In this document: one piece after another, positions 1 through 6,843 of the stretch
Position numbering within the stretch: position 1 is the first letter of the stretch
How the letters are laid out: each line of letters starts with the position of its first letter
Assembly: GCA_030065855.1 (NCBI GenBank)
Contig: JASJCT010000049.1
Location: forward strand, 1 to 33,763
DNA length: 33,763 nucleotides
From: Myxococcota bacterium
Lineage (GTDB): Bacteria; Myxococcota_A; Polyangia; JAAYKL01
Direction: 5' to 3'
Position numbers and translations under genes: made by a program
The notes under the pieces: generated by a model
What the model was told of the DNA's origin: nothing
What the model saw: the letters and a program-made list of their open reading frames with translations, nothing else
Database searches by the model: none

Positions 1-125
1 CGCGGCGGGCGGAGATACTATCCCTTGGCTTTTACCGAGCAAGGGATCGCAATGCTCTCCGGCGTCTTAAACAGCCCAAGAGCTGTCCAGGTAAACATCG
101 CCATCATGAGGACTTTTGTCCAGCT

Positions 126-381
126 GTTAAAACCCAGTTTCATATCGTATAAAAATCCGGATTATTGCCAAGATAACCGTCGTACAGAATTCCTTTCGCC
201 GTTTTGCGATATATTTTTTAAAAAAATGTCGTCGAGCCTGTGGAGCTTGTGGTCAACTCGATTATCCATTTGATGAGTTGTCCACAAATCCACAGGCATT
301 CTCTTTGAAGTCATAATAATCAGCATGCTCTGTACGACGTCAGCTCGGTCTAAAAATACGATATTAATTTGGATTTCAACA
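126..381. mobile_element. MITE (about 255 bp) inserted in the ORF6N gene
   Basis: This non-coding insert is bounded by direct repeats TCCAGCT at 119-125 and 382-388, read as a 7-bp target-site duplication. Its ends form imperfect terminal inverted repeats of about 25 bp (126-150 against the complement of 356-380), with roughly 20 matching positions including the shared core ATATCGTAT. A long imperfect hairpin lies inside (236-297). No convincing transposase is encoded; the open frame on the opposite strand is short and looks accidental. The features fit a miniature inverted-repeat element moved in trans. Its parent transposase is not identifiable in this window. Confidence 0.85.
236..297. repeat. 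imperfect hairpin inside the MITE
   Basis: The arms GCCTGTGGA and CCACAGGC pair at the base. The pairing continues through TTGTGG with CCACAA and CAACTC with GAGTTG, leaving a loop of about 15 nt. The right arm contains TTGTCCACA, one mismatch from a DnaA box, which is probably incidental. Confidence 0.7.
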
Positions 382-565
382 TCCAGCTCCGGCAGATCCT
401 GGCCACCAATAGAGATATTGAGAAAAAATTCAGCCAATTGGAATACCGACTAAATGTCCACGATGAGCAACTCAATATCGTTTTTGACGCTATCGAAGAG
501 CTGACAAAACCAACGAACCAACCCAATAGCAGACCCATCGGGTTTGGACGAAAAAAATGATGCGG

Positions 566-722
566 CATCACCAGGGCCTTGAAAATAAACTGATCACTGC
601 CCCAAAGTCGGTTTTCGATCCAAAATCAAAGGTAAAACGACACTCGCGACTCGGAGGATTGCTCAATTTTTACTATCGAGACACCGCTTGAGATGTGCGT
701 TTGTAAATTGGTACAGGACGGC
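566..722 (+). mobile_element. remnant: 3' end of an rve-type insertion sequence
   Basis: Directly after the ORF6N stop codon, an open stretch (566-691) encodes the last 41 or so residues of a transposase. It closely matches the C-terminus of the full transposase at 3316-4389: both share SVFDPKS, KRHSRLGGLLNFYYRD and the final stop. The similarity continues past the stop through GTTTGTAAATTGGTACAGG to about 722, as it does after the intact copy (to about 4421). The rest of the element is missing, so this is a deletion remnant. It lies in the same orientation as the intact copy, and the Rhs cassette is between them. Confidence 0.9.
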
Positions 723-744
723 CTGTTGACAGAAATACATTTTC

Positions 745-1026
745 TTAATTTACAGATCTTAGTTTCTCCTTCAAAATTGCGATCTCTTTTGTTTTCTCAG
801 CATTTTTTGTTTTCAAAGAAGAAATAGTTTTTTCGGCTCTCTTGCTATTTAAATGGGCCGCTGAAATGCAGCTATCAAGTAATCCTTTCAATTCTTTTCG
901 CTGGTGTTCTGTGTAACTAATCAGAAAGACTATTAGTACAAATAGCCATAATATTGATAGAGAGAATTGTTTAAATGTGAATTTCCTATCCTTAATCTTT
1001 CTCAGATTGACTATAGCGTAGTTCAT
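745..1026 (-). CDS. small membrane protein downstream of rhs; candidate Rhs-tip partner
   Basis: This 93-residue protein was not recognised as a known family. The start is ATG at 1026, preceded four bases upstream by GGAGG. Residues about 17-40 form one strongly hydrophobic helix (FSLSILWLFVLIVFLISY). The remainder is charged, rich in Lys and Glu, and likely a coiled coil. The predicted topology is a single-pass inner-membrane protein. It begins 86 bp after the rhs stop codon on the same strand, the place where Rhs/polymorphic-toxin loci normally carry an immunity gene. That position, together with the membrane-type tail of the Rhs protein, makes it a candidate immunity or partner protein. 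The role is inferred from position only; it could equally be an unrelated cargo gene between IS copies. Confidence 0.6.
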   Translation of the reverse strand: MNYAIVNLRKIKDRKFTFKQFSLSILWLFVLIVFLISYTEHQRKELKGLLDSCISAAHLNSKRAEKTISSLKTKNAEKTKEIAILKEKLRSVN

Positions 1027-1112
1027 GTATCCTCCCAATTTGCACAGGTGATAGCTAAGGTAGCCAATTGGAGTTTTTTATCTTTAACATTTCTAGCAAC
1101 TTGCGCATTATC

Positions 1113-3281
1113 TTATTCTGAACACAATCTATCGATTTCCTTTTGCGCCGCCGCTTTATCGTCAGTTTCTCTGTAAGCATCGTTTATATTCTTAATCTTG
1201 TTTTGCATTTCGTCTGCTCTAGTAGACATCGAAACTAAACTCCAGATTTCAAGTACTCCCCCTGCGATGGCGGTTGCAATGCCAACTTTCACCCCCCAAA
1301 TTACGCCAACGGGCACAGCGACTGCTCCTAGAATGAGAGGCCAATGTCCCAGCTCACTTGGAGCAGTCCACCAAGGCTCTTCGTATCCCTCATCAACATC
1401 AATACCATTTAATCCCTTGATATCTATCCAGTTCAAAGGATCCCCCATTACATAACCAAACAGGTTCGTATCGCCGCTAATAAAGAGTATCGGATCTTTC
1501 GATAACCATCGGCCTTCTTCGGCTGAGTAGTCGCGAGCGCCGAAGCGGACTAGGCCGGTATCAGGATCATACAAACCACCGGCGAAGCCGAAGGGCTGGA
1601 AGCCTGGGTTGGTGTCGGTGAGGACCCTTCCGAATTCGTCGTAGTCTATGCGTTGGGCGATGGTTCCATCTGCGGTGTTGACTACCAGCCTAGGGGATCC
1701 CAGGTGGTTGGAGATGATCCGATATGTCACGCCGCCTTTGACCATGTAGTCCGGCACGTTGAATTTGCTGGCGTAGACGAATCTGCTTACGACTTGGTTG
1801 TTTTGATCTAGCTCAGCGATGGGGTTGAGCGCGTCTTTGTACAGGAATCCTTTCTCTAGTATTCCGTTGACCACCTTGCCGACACGGCGATTCTCTCCAT
1901 CTATAATGTAGCTAATCGTTGTTCCGTCTGGTAAGGCAACCTGCCTCAGATTTCCCAATACATCATAGTCATAAATAGTGTTATCGCTGTTTAGACTCTT
2001 TGTCTCCAACTCTCCGTTCGCACTGTAGGTGTATGAAGCATAGCCGTCTGTCGCGTTTCCGTAGCTGGTCATTCTGTCCTGCTCGTCGAATGCTCCGTTG
2101 CTTACGGTGCTCGCTCCTCCTCGGTAATCCTCGTGGCCTAACCGGTTTCCGTTGTCATCGTAATCGTATCTCGATACGAGCTGGCCGTCTTCGTATACTT
2201 CGTATAGGCGATCGGCTGGGTCGTATTCGTAATGATAAGCAGTTGTTACGCCGTCTATCATCTCGGTCCTGTCGGTTATCCTGCCTAAATCGTCCCTCAC
2301 GTAGCTCACCTCGTAGATCGGGGTGCTACTTGAAGTATAGCTCTCAGCGTCTATCTCGCCAAATCCAGTGTAGGTATTGGTCGATGCTATTGTCCCAATG
2401 CTCGTGCCTTCTAATAAGCCGTTTTCTGGCTCCAAAATCAGATCCAAATCCCCGGCATAGTCCAATAATCCGTCGTCGTCGTATATGAACGATACTGCGT
2501 TGGCTCCGTTTACATCCCTGGACGTAACCCTGAAGTCGTTGTTGTAGGATTGATTCACTGTTCCAGCTACTGCCCCGGTCAACGCTGCACTTTCAGGCAA
2601 TCTGCCGTCAAAGGTATAGGTCAGTGTCTCGCCATCCGGTGAGGTCACTGTTTCGATTTTTCCAGTTATGGGACTGTAGGTGTAGGTGATCGTCTCACTA
2701 TTTGGCAAGGCAATGGTACCTAGCCGCCCGGCTGTATCATAGATGTAGTCAATGGTCTGACCATCTGGACGCGTGATAAGGTCGATTTGCCGGTCCAGGT
2801 TGTAGGCGTAATGTGTGATATCCGGTGTTACTCCCACAACATCCGGCGGGTCGTAATCTTCCAGTAGGTCTACCGGTGTATAATCGAACGTGTGCGTCGG
2901 CTTGCCCGGCGGTGTGATGGATTCGACGTTTCCGTTGGCATCATAGGTAAAGTGGATTTGCCGCATATCAGGTAAGGTCTTGGTCAACACACGACCCAGT
3001 TCGTCGTTCAGATAACTCGTGGTTCTGCTCATCGGATCGATGACCGCATCTAAGAACCCACGGTCGTCATAGGTAAACTGGTAGGTCCTGAGATCACCCA
3101 CTTCACCAATCTGCACATACTCGATCCGGCCATACTGATCATACAGAATCTCTGTAGAGAAAATGCCAGTGGCCCACGATTCCGTGATGCGTCCGATATT
3201 GTCTATATTTGAATAGCTGTTTCTCCCCTCGGCAGACGTGTAGGTCCATTGCTGGGTTGCTGCGTCATAGGATTCCTTGAC
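1113..3281 (-). CDS. Rhs/YD-repeat protein, 5'-truncated by an IS element
   Basis: The reading frame is open from 3281 to the stop at 1113 (about 722 residues). It consists mainly of YD repeats, seen as many copies of patterns such as YDDRGFL, YDYDDNGNRL and YDVLGNLRQV. These build the hollow beta-cage of Rhs/Tc toxins and tRNA-nuclease-type polymorphic toxins. Near the C-terminus is the hyperconserved Rhs core ending (GRWLSKDPILF, then DTNLFGYV, then DPLNWIDIKGL). A non-conserved tail of about 97 residues follows (1113-1410); it has two adjacent hydrophobic stretches, starting WPLILGAVAVPVGVIWG, and then a charged helix. The tail therefore resembles a membrane-inserting tip rather than a nuclease, but I recognise no toxin family. 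The N-terminus with export or delivery domains is absent: an in-frame TAA occurs just above 3281, where IS sequence begins. A GTG at 3116 could initiate a shorter product, but the YD homology extends above it. Confidence 0.85.
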   Translation of the reverse strand, partial: VKESYDAATQQWTYTSAEGRNSYSNIDNIGRITESWATGIFSTEILYDQYGRIEYVQIGEVGDLRTYQFTYDDRGFLDAVIDPMSRTTSYLNDELGRVLTKTLPDMRQIHFTYDANGNVESITPPGKPTHTFDYTPVDLLEDYDPPDVVGVTPDITHYAYNLDRQIDLITRPDGQTIDYIYDTAGRLGTIALPNSETITYTYSPITGKIETVTSPDGETLTYTFDGRLPESAALTGAVAGTVNQSYNNDFRVTSRDVNGANAVSFIYDDDGLLDYAGDLDLILEPENGLLEGTSIGTIASTNTYTGFGEIDAESYTSSSTPIYEVSYVRDDLGRITDRTEMIDGVTTAYHYEYDPADRLYEVYEDGQLVSRYDYDDNGNRLGHEDYRGGASTVSNGAFDEQDRMTSYGNATDGYASYTYSANGELETKSLNSDNTIYDYDVLGNLRQVALPDGTTISYIIDGENRRVGKVVNGILEKGFLYKDALNPIAELDQNNQVVSRFVYASKFNVPDYMVKGGVTYRIISNHLGSPRLVVNTADGTIAQRIDYDEFGRVLTDTNPGFQPFGFAGGLYDPDTGLVRFGARDYSAEEGRWLSKDPILFISGDTNLFGYVMGDPLNWIDIKGLNGIDVDEGYEEPWWTAPSELGHWPLILGAVAVPVGVIWGVKVGIATAIAGGVLEIWSLVSMSTRADEMQNKIKNINDAYRETDDKAAAQKEIDRLCSE

Positions 3282-4421
3282 TTATGAGCCTCAATAAAAG
3301 TACGCTTTAGCTCTCATGACTTTGGACGCGTTACAGTTTCTGATTCTATCCGTTTCAGGCTGGATAACTCGCAGGCAGCAACATGCCATTGACTATATGA
3401 AAGAGGAGAATCGCCTCTTAAAAGAAAGGCTGGCTGGCAAACGTATTCGCTTCACAGACAGAGAGCGCCGTCGCTTAGCAATGAAGGCCAAAGTTCTCGA
3501 CCGAAAAACACTCAATGGAGTAGCTTGTATTGTGACGCCTGACACACTCTTGCGATGGTACCGTCAACTAGTTGCTCAGAAGTACGACAGCAGTCAGAGG
3601 AAAGGACCTGGGAGACCTCGCATCAAAGAGGTTATCCAAAACTTGGTCATCCGAATGGCTTTGGAAAATGAGACATGGGGATACACGCGAATAAAAGGTG
3701 CGCTCAAGAATTTGGGGTACGAGGTCGGACGCACGACCATAAAACGGATACTTGCTGAAAACGTGATAGATCCCGCACCGATCAGGGGCAAGCACATGCC
3801 GTGGAGTAAGTTCCTCAAGGCACACTGGGGAGTTATCTCGGCTGCTGATTTTTTTAACGTCGAAGCGCTGACGCTATGCGGCCTGGTTCGATATTATGTA
3901 TTGTTTGTGATCGATCTCAAGACAAGATGGGTTGATATAGTCGGGATCGTGCATCAACCTAACGGCGATTGGATGAAGCAGATTGCAAAGCAGATAACTG
4001 ATCCAATCGATGGCATTCTGTTAAATACGAAGTACCTGATACACGACAGGGATCCGCTTTTTACAGGAGAGTTTCAGGCGATTCTGAAAAGCAGCGGAAT
4101 CAAGACAGTGAAGTTACCAACAAAAAGTCCTGATTTGAATGCTTATGCAGAACGGTTTGTGCTCTCCATAAAATCAGAGAGCCTCAGTAGGGTGATTCCC
4201 CTGGGAGAGAACCATCTCAGACAGATCGTTTTCAGCTACGTCGATCACTACCATCAGGAGAGGAATCACCAAGGCCTAAAAAATAAGCTAATCACAACCA
4301 AAAAGTCCGTTTTCGATCCAAAATCAAAGATAAAACGACACTCCCGACTCGGCGGATTGCTCAATTTTTACTATCGAGACGCCGCTTGATGTGGCCGTTT
4401 GTAAATTGGTACAGGACGGGA
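3282..4421 (+). mobile_element. rve-type insertion sequence, right end conserved, left end uncertain
   Basis: The element contains one transposase gene. The right end is supported by comparison with the remnant at 566-722: the two copies agree through GTTTGTAAATTGGTACAGG and diverge at about 4421. The left limit is where Rhs coding similarity stops, at about 3282. I could not find a complement of the right end there, so the left inverted repeat is either missing or very divergent. No target duplication is visible. The rhs gene does not resume on the far side, so this is not a simple insertion into an intact rhs. Confidence 0.7.
3316..4389 (+). CDS. DDE transposase with rve integrase core
   Basis: This 357-residue protein has an N-terminal helix-rich region (EENRLLKERL, then TPDTLLRWYRQLVAQKY) typical of HTH domains in integrase-core transposases. 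A linker with the basic motif KGPGRPRI follows, then an rve-type catalytic core. Likely catalytic residues are Asp178 (SAADFF), Asp244 or Asp246 (IHDRDPLF) and Glu279 (NAYAERFV). The C-terminus carries YHQERNHQGL, common in IS3/IS481-like transposases. It is apparently full length and in one frame. It catalyses cut-and-paste or copy-type movement of its own element; the exact IS family was not determined. A truncated relative lies at 566-691. Confidence 0.85.
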   Translation: MTLDALQFLILSVSGWITRRQQHAIDYMKEENRLLKERLAGKRIRFTDRERRRLAMKAKVLDRKTLNGVACIVTPDTLLRWYRQLVAQKYDSSQRKGPGRPRIKEVIQNLVIRMALENETWGYTRIKGALKNLGYEVGRTTIKRILAENVIDPAPIRGKHMPWSKFLKAHWGVISAADFFNVEALTLCGLVRYYVLFVIDLKTRWVDIVGIVHQPNGDWMKQIAKQITDPIDGILLNTKYLIHDRDPLFTGEFQAILKSSGIKTVKLPTKSPDLNAYAERFVLSIKSESLSRVIPLGENHLRQIVFSYVDHYHQERNHQGLKNKLITTKKSVFDPKSKIKRHSRLGGLLNFYYRDAA

Positions 4422-4472
4422 GTATGGGTAATCAGAGCAAGTGAAGGTGTGGATTCGCGTCTTAGACGGGTG

Positions 4473-5630
4473 CTATTCGGTGATAGGTGTTCTTTCGCAT
4501 TGACACCCGGTCCAATCGTACAGGGTGCCCATCTCAATCACCTCGAAATCTGTCCAGTTAAGCGTATCTTTCATCAGATCGTTGGGGCCCAAGCCGACAT
4601 CCGTCCACTTGTGCTGCGTATAGCGGTCGTTCGCAGCTGCAAATGTAATATATCCTCCGTCTGCGTGTATCATGCCGTACCGCTTGAGGGCCCTGAGGAT
4701 AACCTTTCCAGCGTCATTGAATCCACTAATATCATAGTCACTTTTCAAACGAAGTCTGACACCGTAGGGAGGCGCCTCAGCAGGACCGCTGGTGGAATAC
4801 GTAGAATGGGTCGCGGGCCTGACGTACATCATTTGTCTGATACGGTTGTTCGGTAGGATGAATCTGAGAGCGTGCTTGATCTCCCCTGCTGCAATCTCAT
4901 CAGCAGTAAAAAGGAGCGGGGTTATAGGAAGTCCCGCTGCATCGGCGCTGGTACAACACTCTCCCCTTAGCTCAGGCGAGTAGGGTTGGGTTAAGTCCCA
5001 TATTGCTTGGGTGCCGCCATAGAGGGTTGAACCATCGTAATCGGCTTTATACAGCTCGTAGAGTCGGCACTCCTCCTCGACGATCACTAACTTGTGACAA
5101 TCGCCACTGGCGCAACTGTAGCCCTGCTGTCCGCAAAGGGCCCCGCCTGCTGGCAAGGGGCTGGGCGCCTTATCACTATCGGGTGTGTAATGTTCGGCCC
5201 CTGCGACAAAGGGGATGCGGTCAGCCGCAGTGCCCGTGAGTATGGGGTGTCCATAGGCAGCGTTGGACTCACTTGTCGGCCCATCGATCTTAAAGGTGCC
5301 TAAATCATCCCGGTGTGTCTGTAAAAATGCGATAATTGCGTTGGATTCGCTATCCACAGCAGCGTTCTCGACACTCTGGTTCCAAGGATACGAGCTGTTA
5401 AACAGCTGACCGTCTGCTGCGCCACAGATGCCTCCCTCGGTGTCTGTATCCGTGTCTGCGTCAATATCAGTATCGGCATCGGTGTCAGCGTCGTTGTCAG
5501 TATCTGTATCGCTATCCCCGCTGGTGCCATCATCACCCTCGTCATTGCGTTCGCCTTCCTGGCATGTCAGCATACCCAAAGCCAGAACCATGCAGATCGA
5601 TAGCGCGTTTAGATGAAAGTTGCTTTTCAT
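4473..5630 (-). CDS. secreted Asp/Thr-linker protein, probable lipoprotein
   Basis: This 385-residue protein begins with a hydrophobic signal sequence ending MLTCQEG. The Cys suggests lipid modification, although Thr before it is not an ideal lipobox. Residues about 30-66 are a repetitive Asp/Thr/Ser/Ala linker (for example DADTDADTDIDADTDTDT). The rest is a globular domain with at least eight cysteines. It contains EIKHALRFIL, then GVRLRLKSDYDISGF and VILRALKRYGMIHADGG. I recall similar strings from a family of uncharacterised secreted proteins, where they occur as an HALRF motif and a YGMI-ADNG motif. No enzyme activity can be assigned. It would act at the cell surface or in the periplasm, with the acidic linker as a spacer from the membrane. 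It is divergent from the amidohydrolase gene at 5776. Confidence 0.8.
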   Translation of the reverse strand: MKSNFHLNALSICMVLALGMLTCQEGERNDEGDDGTSGDSDTDTDNDADTDADTDIDADTDTDTEGGICGAADGQLFNSSYPWNQSVENAAVDSESNAIIAFLQTHRDDLGTFKIDGPTSESNAAYGHPILTGTAADRIPFVAGAEHYTPDSDKAPSPLPAGGALCGQQGYSCASGDCHKLVIVEEECRLYELYKADYDGSTLYGGTQAIWDLTQPYSPELRGECCTSADAAGLPITPLLFTADEIAAGEIKHALRFILPNNRIRQMMYVRPATHSTYSTSGPAEAPPYGVRLRLKSDYDISGFNDAGKVILRALKRYGMIHADGGYITFAAANDRYTQHKWTDVGLGPNDLMKDTLNWTDFEVIEMGTLYDWTGCQCERTPITE

Positions 5631-5775
5631 AGCTCATTCCCTTCGTCGATATAGTTTACCGCGAGACAGCGTTTTGGCTAGTTGAATACCGCGATGCGTG
5701 ATCATCCATTCAATCGGGGTGGTGTTGTTGGACCAGTGCGACAAATTTAGTACTATCAGCCTTGCGAGGTATCCA

Positions 5776-6579
5776 ATGAAAATAGGCTATGTACAGTTTG
5801 CACCTGCCTTGGGAAACTTGAATGAAACGCTGGAAAGGCTCAGCCCGCTGATTCAAGCCGGTAAGGGTGCGGATCTGCTCGTGCTCCCGGAGCTCAGTAA
5901 CTCCGGCTATAATTTCAAATCCCGCGCAATGGCGTTTAATCTATCTGAAAGCGCAAGCGACAGCGTCTTTTTGGACTACATCATCAAAAAGTGCGCTGCT
6001 TACGACCTGCACATTGTTGTGGGTATCAATGAGAGAGACGGGGACCGCCTGTTCAATGCCTCGTTTCTGATTGGTCCTGGGGGTATCTTAGGTAAGTACA
6101 GAAAATTACATTTGTTTATCAATGAAAAGGATTATTTCGAGCCAGGCGACCTAGGTCTGCCGGTTTTCGATATCGGCAGTTGCAAGGTGGGCATGGTTGT
6201 CTGTTTTGACTGGATCTTCCCAGAGACCTTCCGGATCCTGGCGTTAAAGGGGGCGGATGTCATCTGTCATCCATCTAACCTGGTTCTCCCTGGATTTGCT
6301 CAGCAGGCCATACCTGTGCACGCTTTATTGAATCATGTATTTATTGTTACAGCAAACAGGATAGGCATAGAGGGCGATCTCACCTTTACTGGAAATTCGA
6401 TTATCTCAAATAAAAAAGGGAAGCTGCTTGCATCTGCACCAGCTGACAGAGATGAAGTGAAGATCGTAGAGATCGATGCTGCATTGGCCAGAGACAAGGC
6501 CCTGACACCCAGAAATGACGTGTTTAAAGACAGAAGGCCAGGAGAGTATCAAGAGCTTGTGAAGGACCTCGATCCTTAG
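5776..6579 (+). CDS. carbon-nitrogen hydrolase (nitrilase superfamily)
   Basis: This 267-residue protein hydrolyses a C-N bond in an amide or carbamoyl substrate, probably in the cytoplasm. The superfamily Glu-Lys-Cys triad is visible: Glu in VLPELSNSGYNF, Lys in GKYRKLHLF and the nucleophile Cys in VGMVVCFDWIFPE. The C-terminal portion has the expected HPSNLVLP and TANRIGIEGD segments. The start is ATG at 5776, where family similarity begins (MKIGYVQFAP), with GAGG about eight bases upstream. The frame is also open upstream to 5698, but that part is not family-like. Length is normal for single-domain amidohydrolases. The substrate is unknown; the closest resemblance is to predicted N-carbamoyl or omega-amidase-type members. 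It appears monocistronic and is followed by a MITE. Confidence 0.9.
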   Translation: MKIGYVQFAPALGNLNETLERLSPLIQAGKGADLLVLPELSNSGYNFKSRAMAFNLSESASDSVFLDYIIKKCAAYDLHIVVGINERDGDRLFNASFLIGPGGILGKYRKLHLFINEKDYFEPGDLGLPVFDIGSCKVGMVVCFDWIFPETFRILALKGADVICHPSNLVLPGFAQQAIPVHALLNHVFIVTANRIGIEGDLTFTGNSIISNKKGKLLASAPADRDEVKIVEIDAALARDKALTPRNDVFKDRRPGEYQELVKDLDP

Positions 6580-6609
6580 TGCTCTGACAAGGTGCCATCA
6601 TTTTTCCTC

Positions 6610-6815
6610 AGAGCGTGTTTGTAAATTGAAAAAAAAAGAGTAAATCAGAGCAAAACTCCCCCTTGAAAAAGGGGGCAGGGGGGATTTCATCATAAAATGG
6701 ACGCGGCATATGCAACGAAATCCCCCTTAATCCCCCTTTTTCAAAGGGGGAGACCGGATTCTGCGCTGGATTTTACACTATTTGCGGTCGCACGTTTATT
6801 TTACAAACACCCTCT
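6610..6815. mobile_element. MITE-like palindromic element (about 206 bp)
   Basis: The outer ends are inverted repeats sharing GTGTTTGTAAA (6615-6625 and the complement of 6800-6810), with AGAG outside both. A second, inner pair of complementary arms lies at 6656-6687 and 6718-6752, each built around CCCCCTTGAAAAAGGGGG or a close variant. The whole can fold into a long stem. It encodes nothing convincing. The outer repeat resembles the GTTTGTAAATTG found at the right ends of the two IS copies, which suggests mobilisation by that transposase. It lies between convergent genes and may also act as a terminator. Confidence 0.75.
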
Positions 6816-6843
6816 CACATAGGCCTTTAAAGGGCCCTCGCAC

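Larger units (their letters stand above)
1..560 (+). pseudogene. ORF6N-domain protein, 5'-partial, split by a MITE
   Basis: The window opens inside a gene for an ORF6N-domain protein, a phage-associated family of probable DNA-binding/antirepressor-like proteins. The first part (1-125) carries the family signature [16 protein letters not shown] followed by [12 protein letters not shown]. The second part (382-560) carries the usual C-terminal region: ILATNRDIEKKF, then VFDAIEEL, ending in a basic IGFGRKK tail. The halves lie in different frames, separated by a 263-bp insert. Removing the insert and one copy of its TCCAGCT target repeat joins FVQ to LRQILATNRD exactly in frame, so the gene was intact before insertion. 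The N-terminus lies outside the window. As it stands the gene can make only a truncated protein with about 46 unrelated residues after the break. Family assignment is from recognised motifs; its function is not established here. Confidence 0.85.

Noticed and set aside
236..297. Replication origin suggested by TTGTCCACA
   Set aside because: There is a single imperfect DnaA-box-like match inside a MITE hairpin, with no cluster, AT-rich unwinding region or dnaA/repA nearby.
4386..4856. Plus-strand ORF after the IS transposase
   Set aside because: It is antisense to the secreted Asp/Thr-linker protein and has no motifs.
6580..6614. GCTCTGA...TCAGAGC stem as terminator of the amidohydrolase gene
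   Set aside because: The loop is about 20 nt and no T-run follows; part of the stem overlaps the MITE end, so I did not call it.
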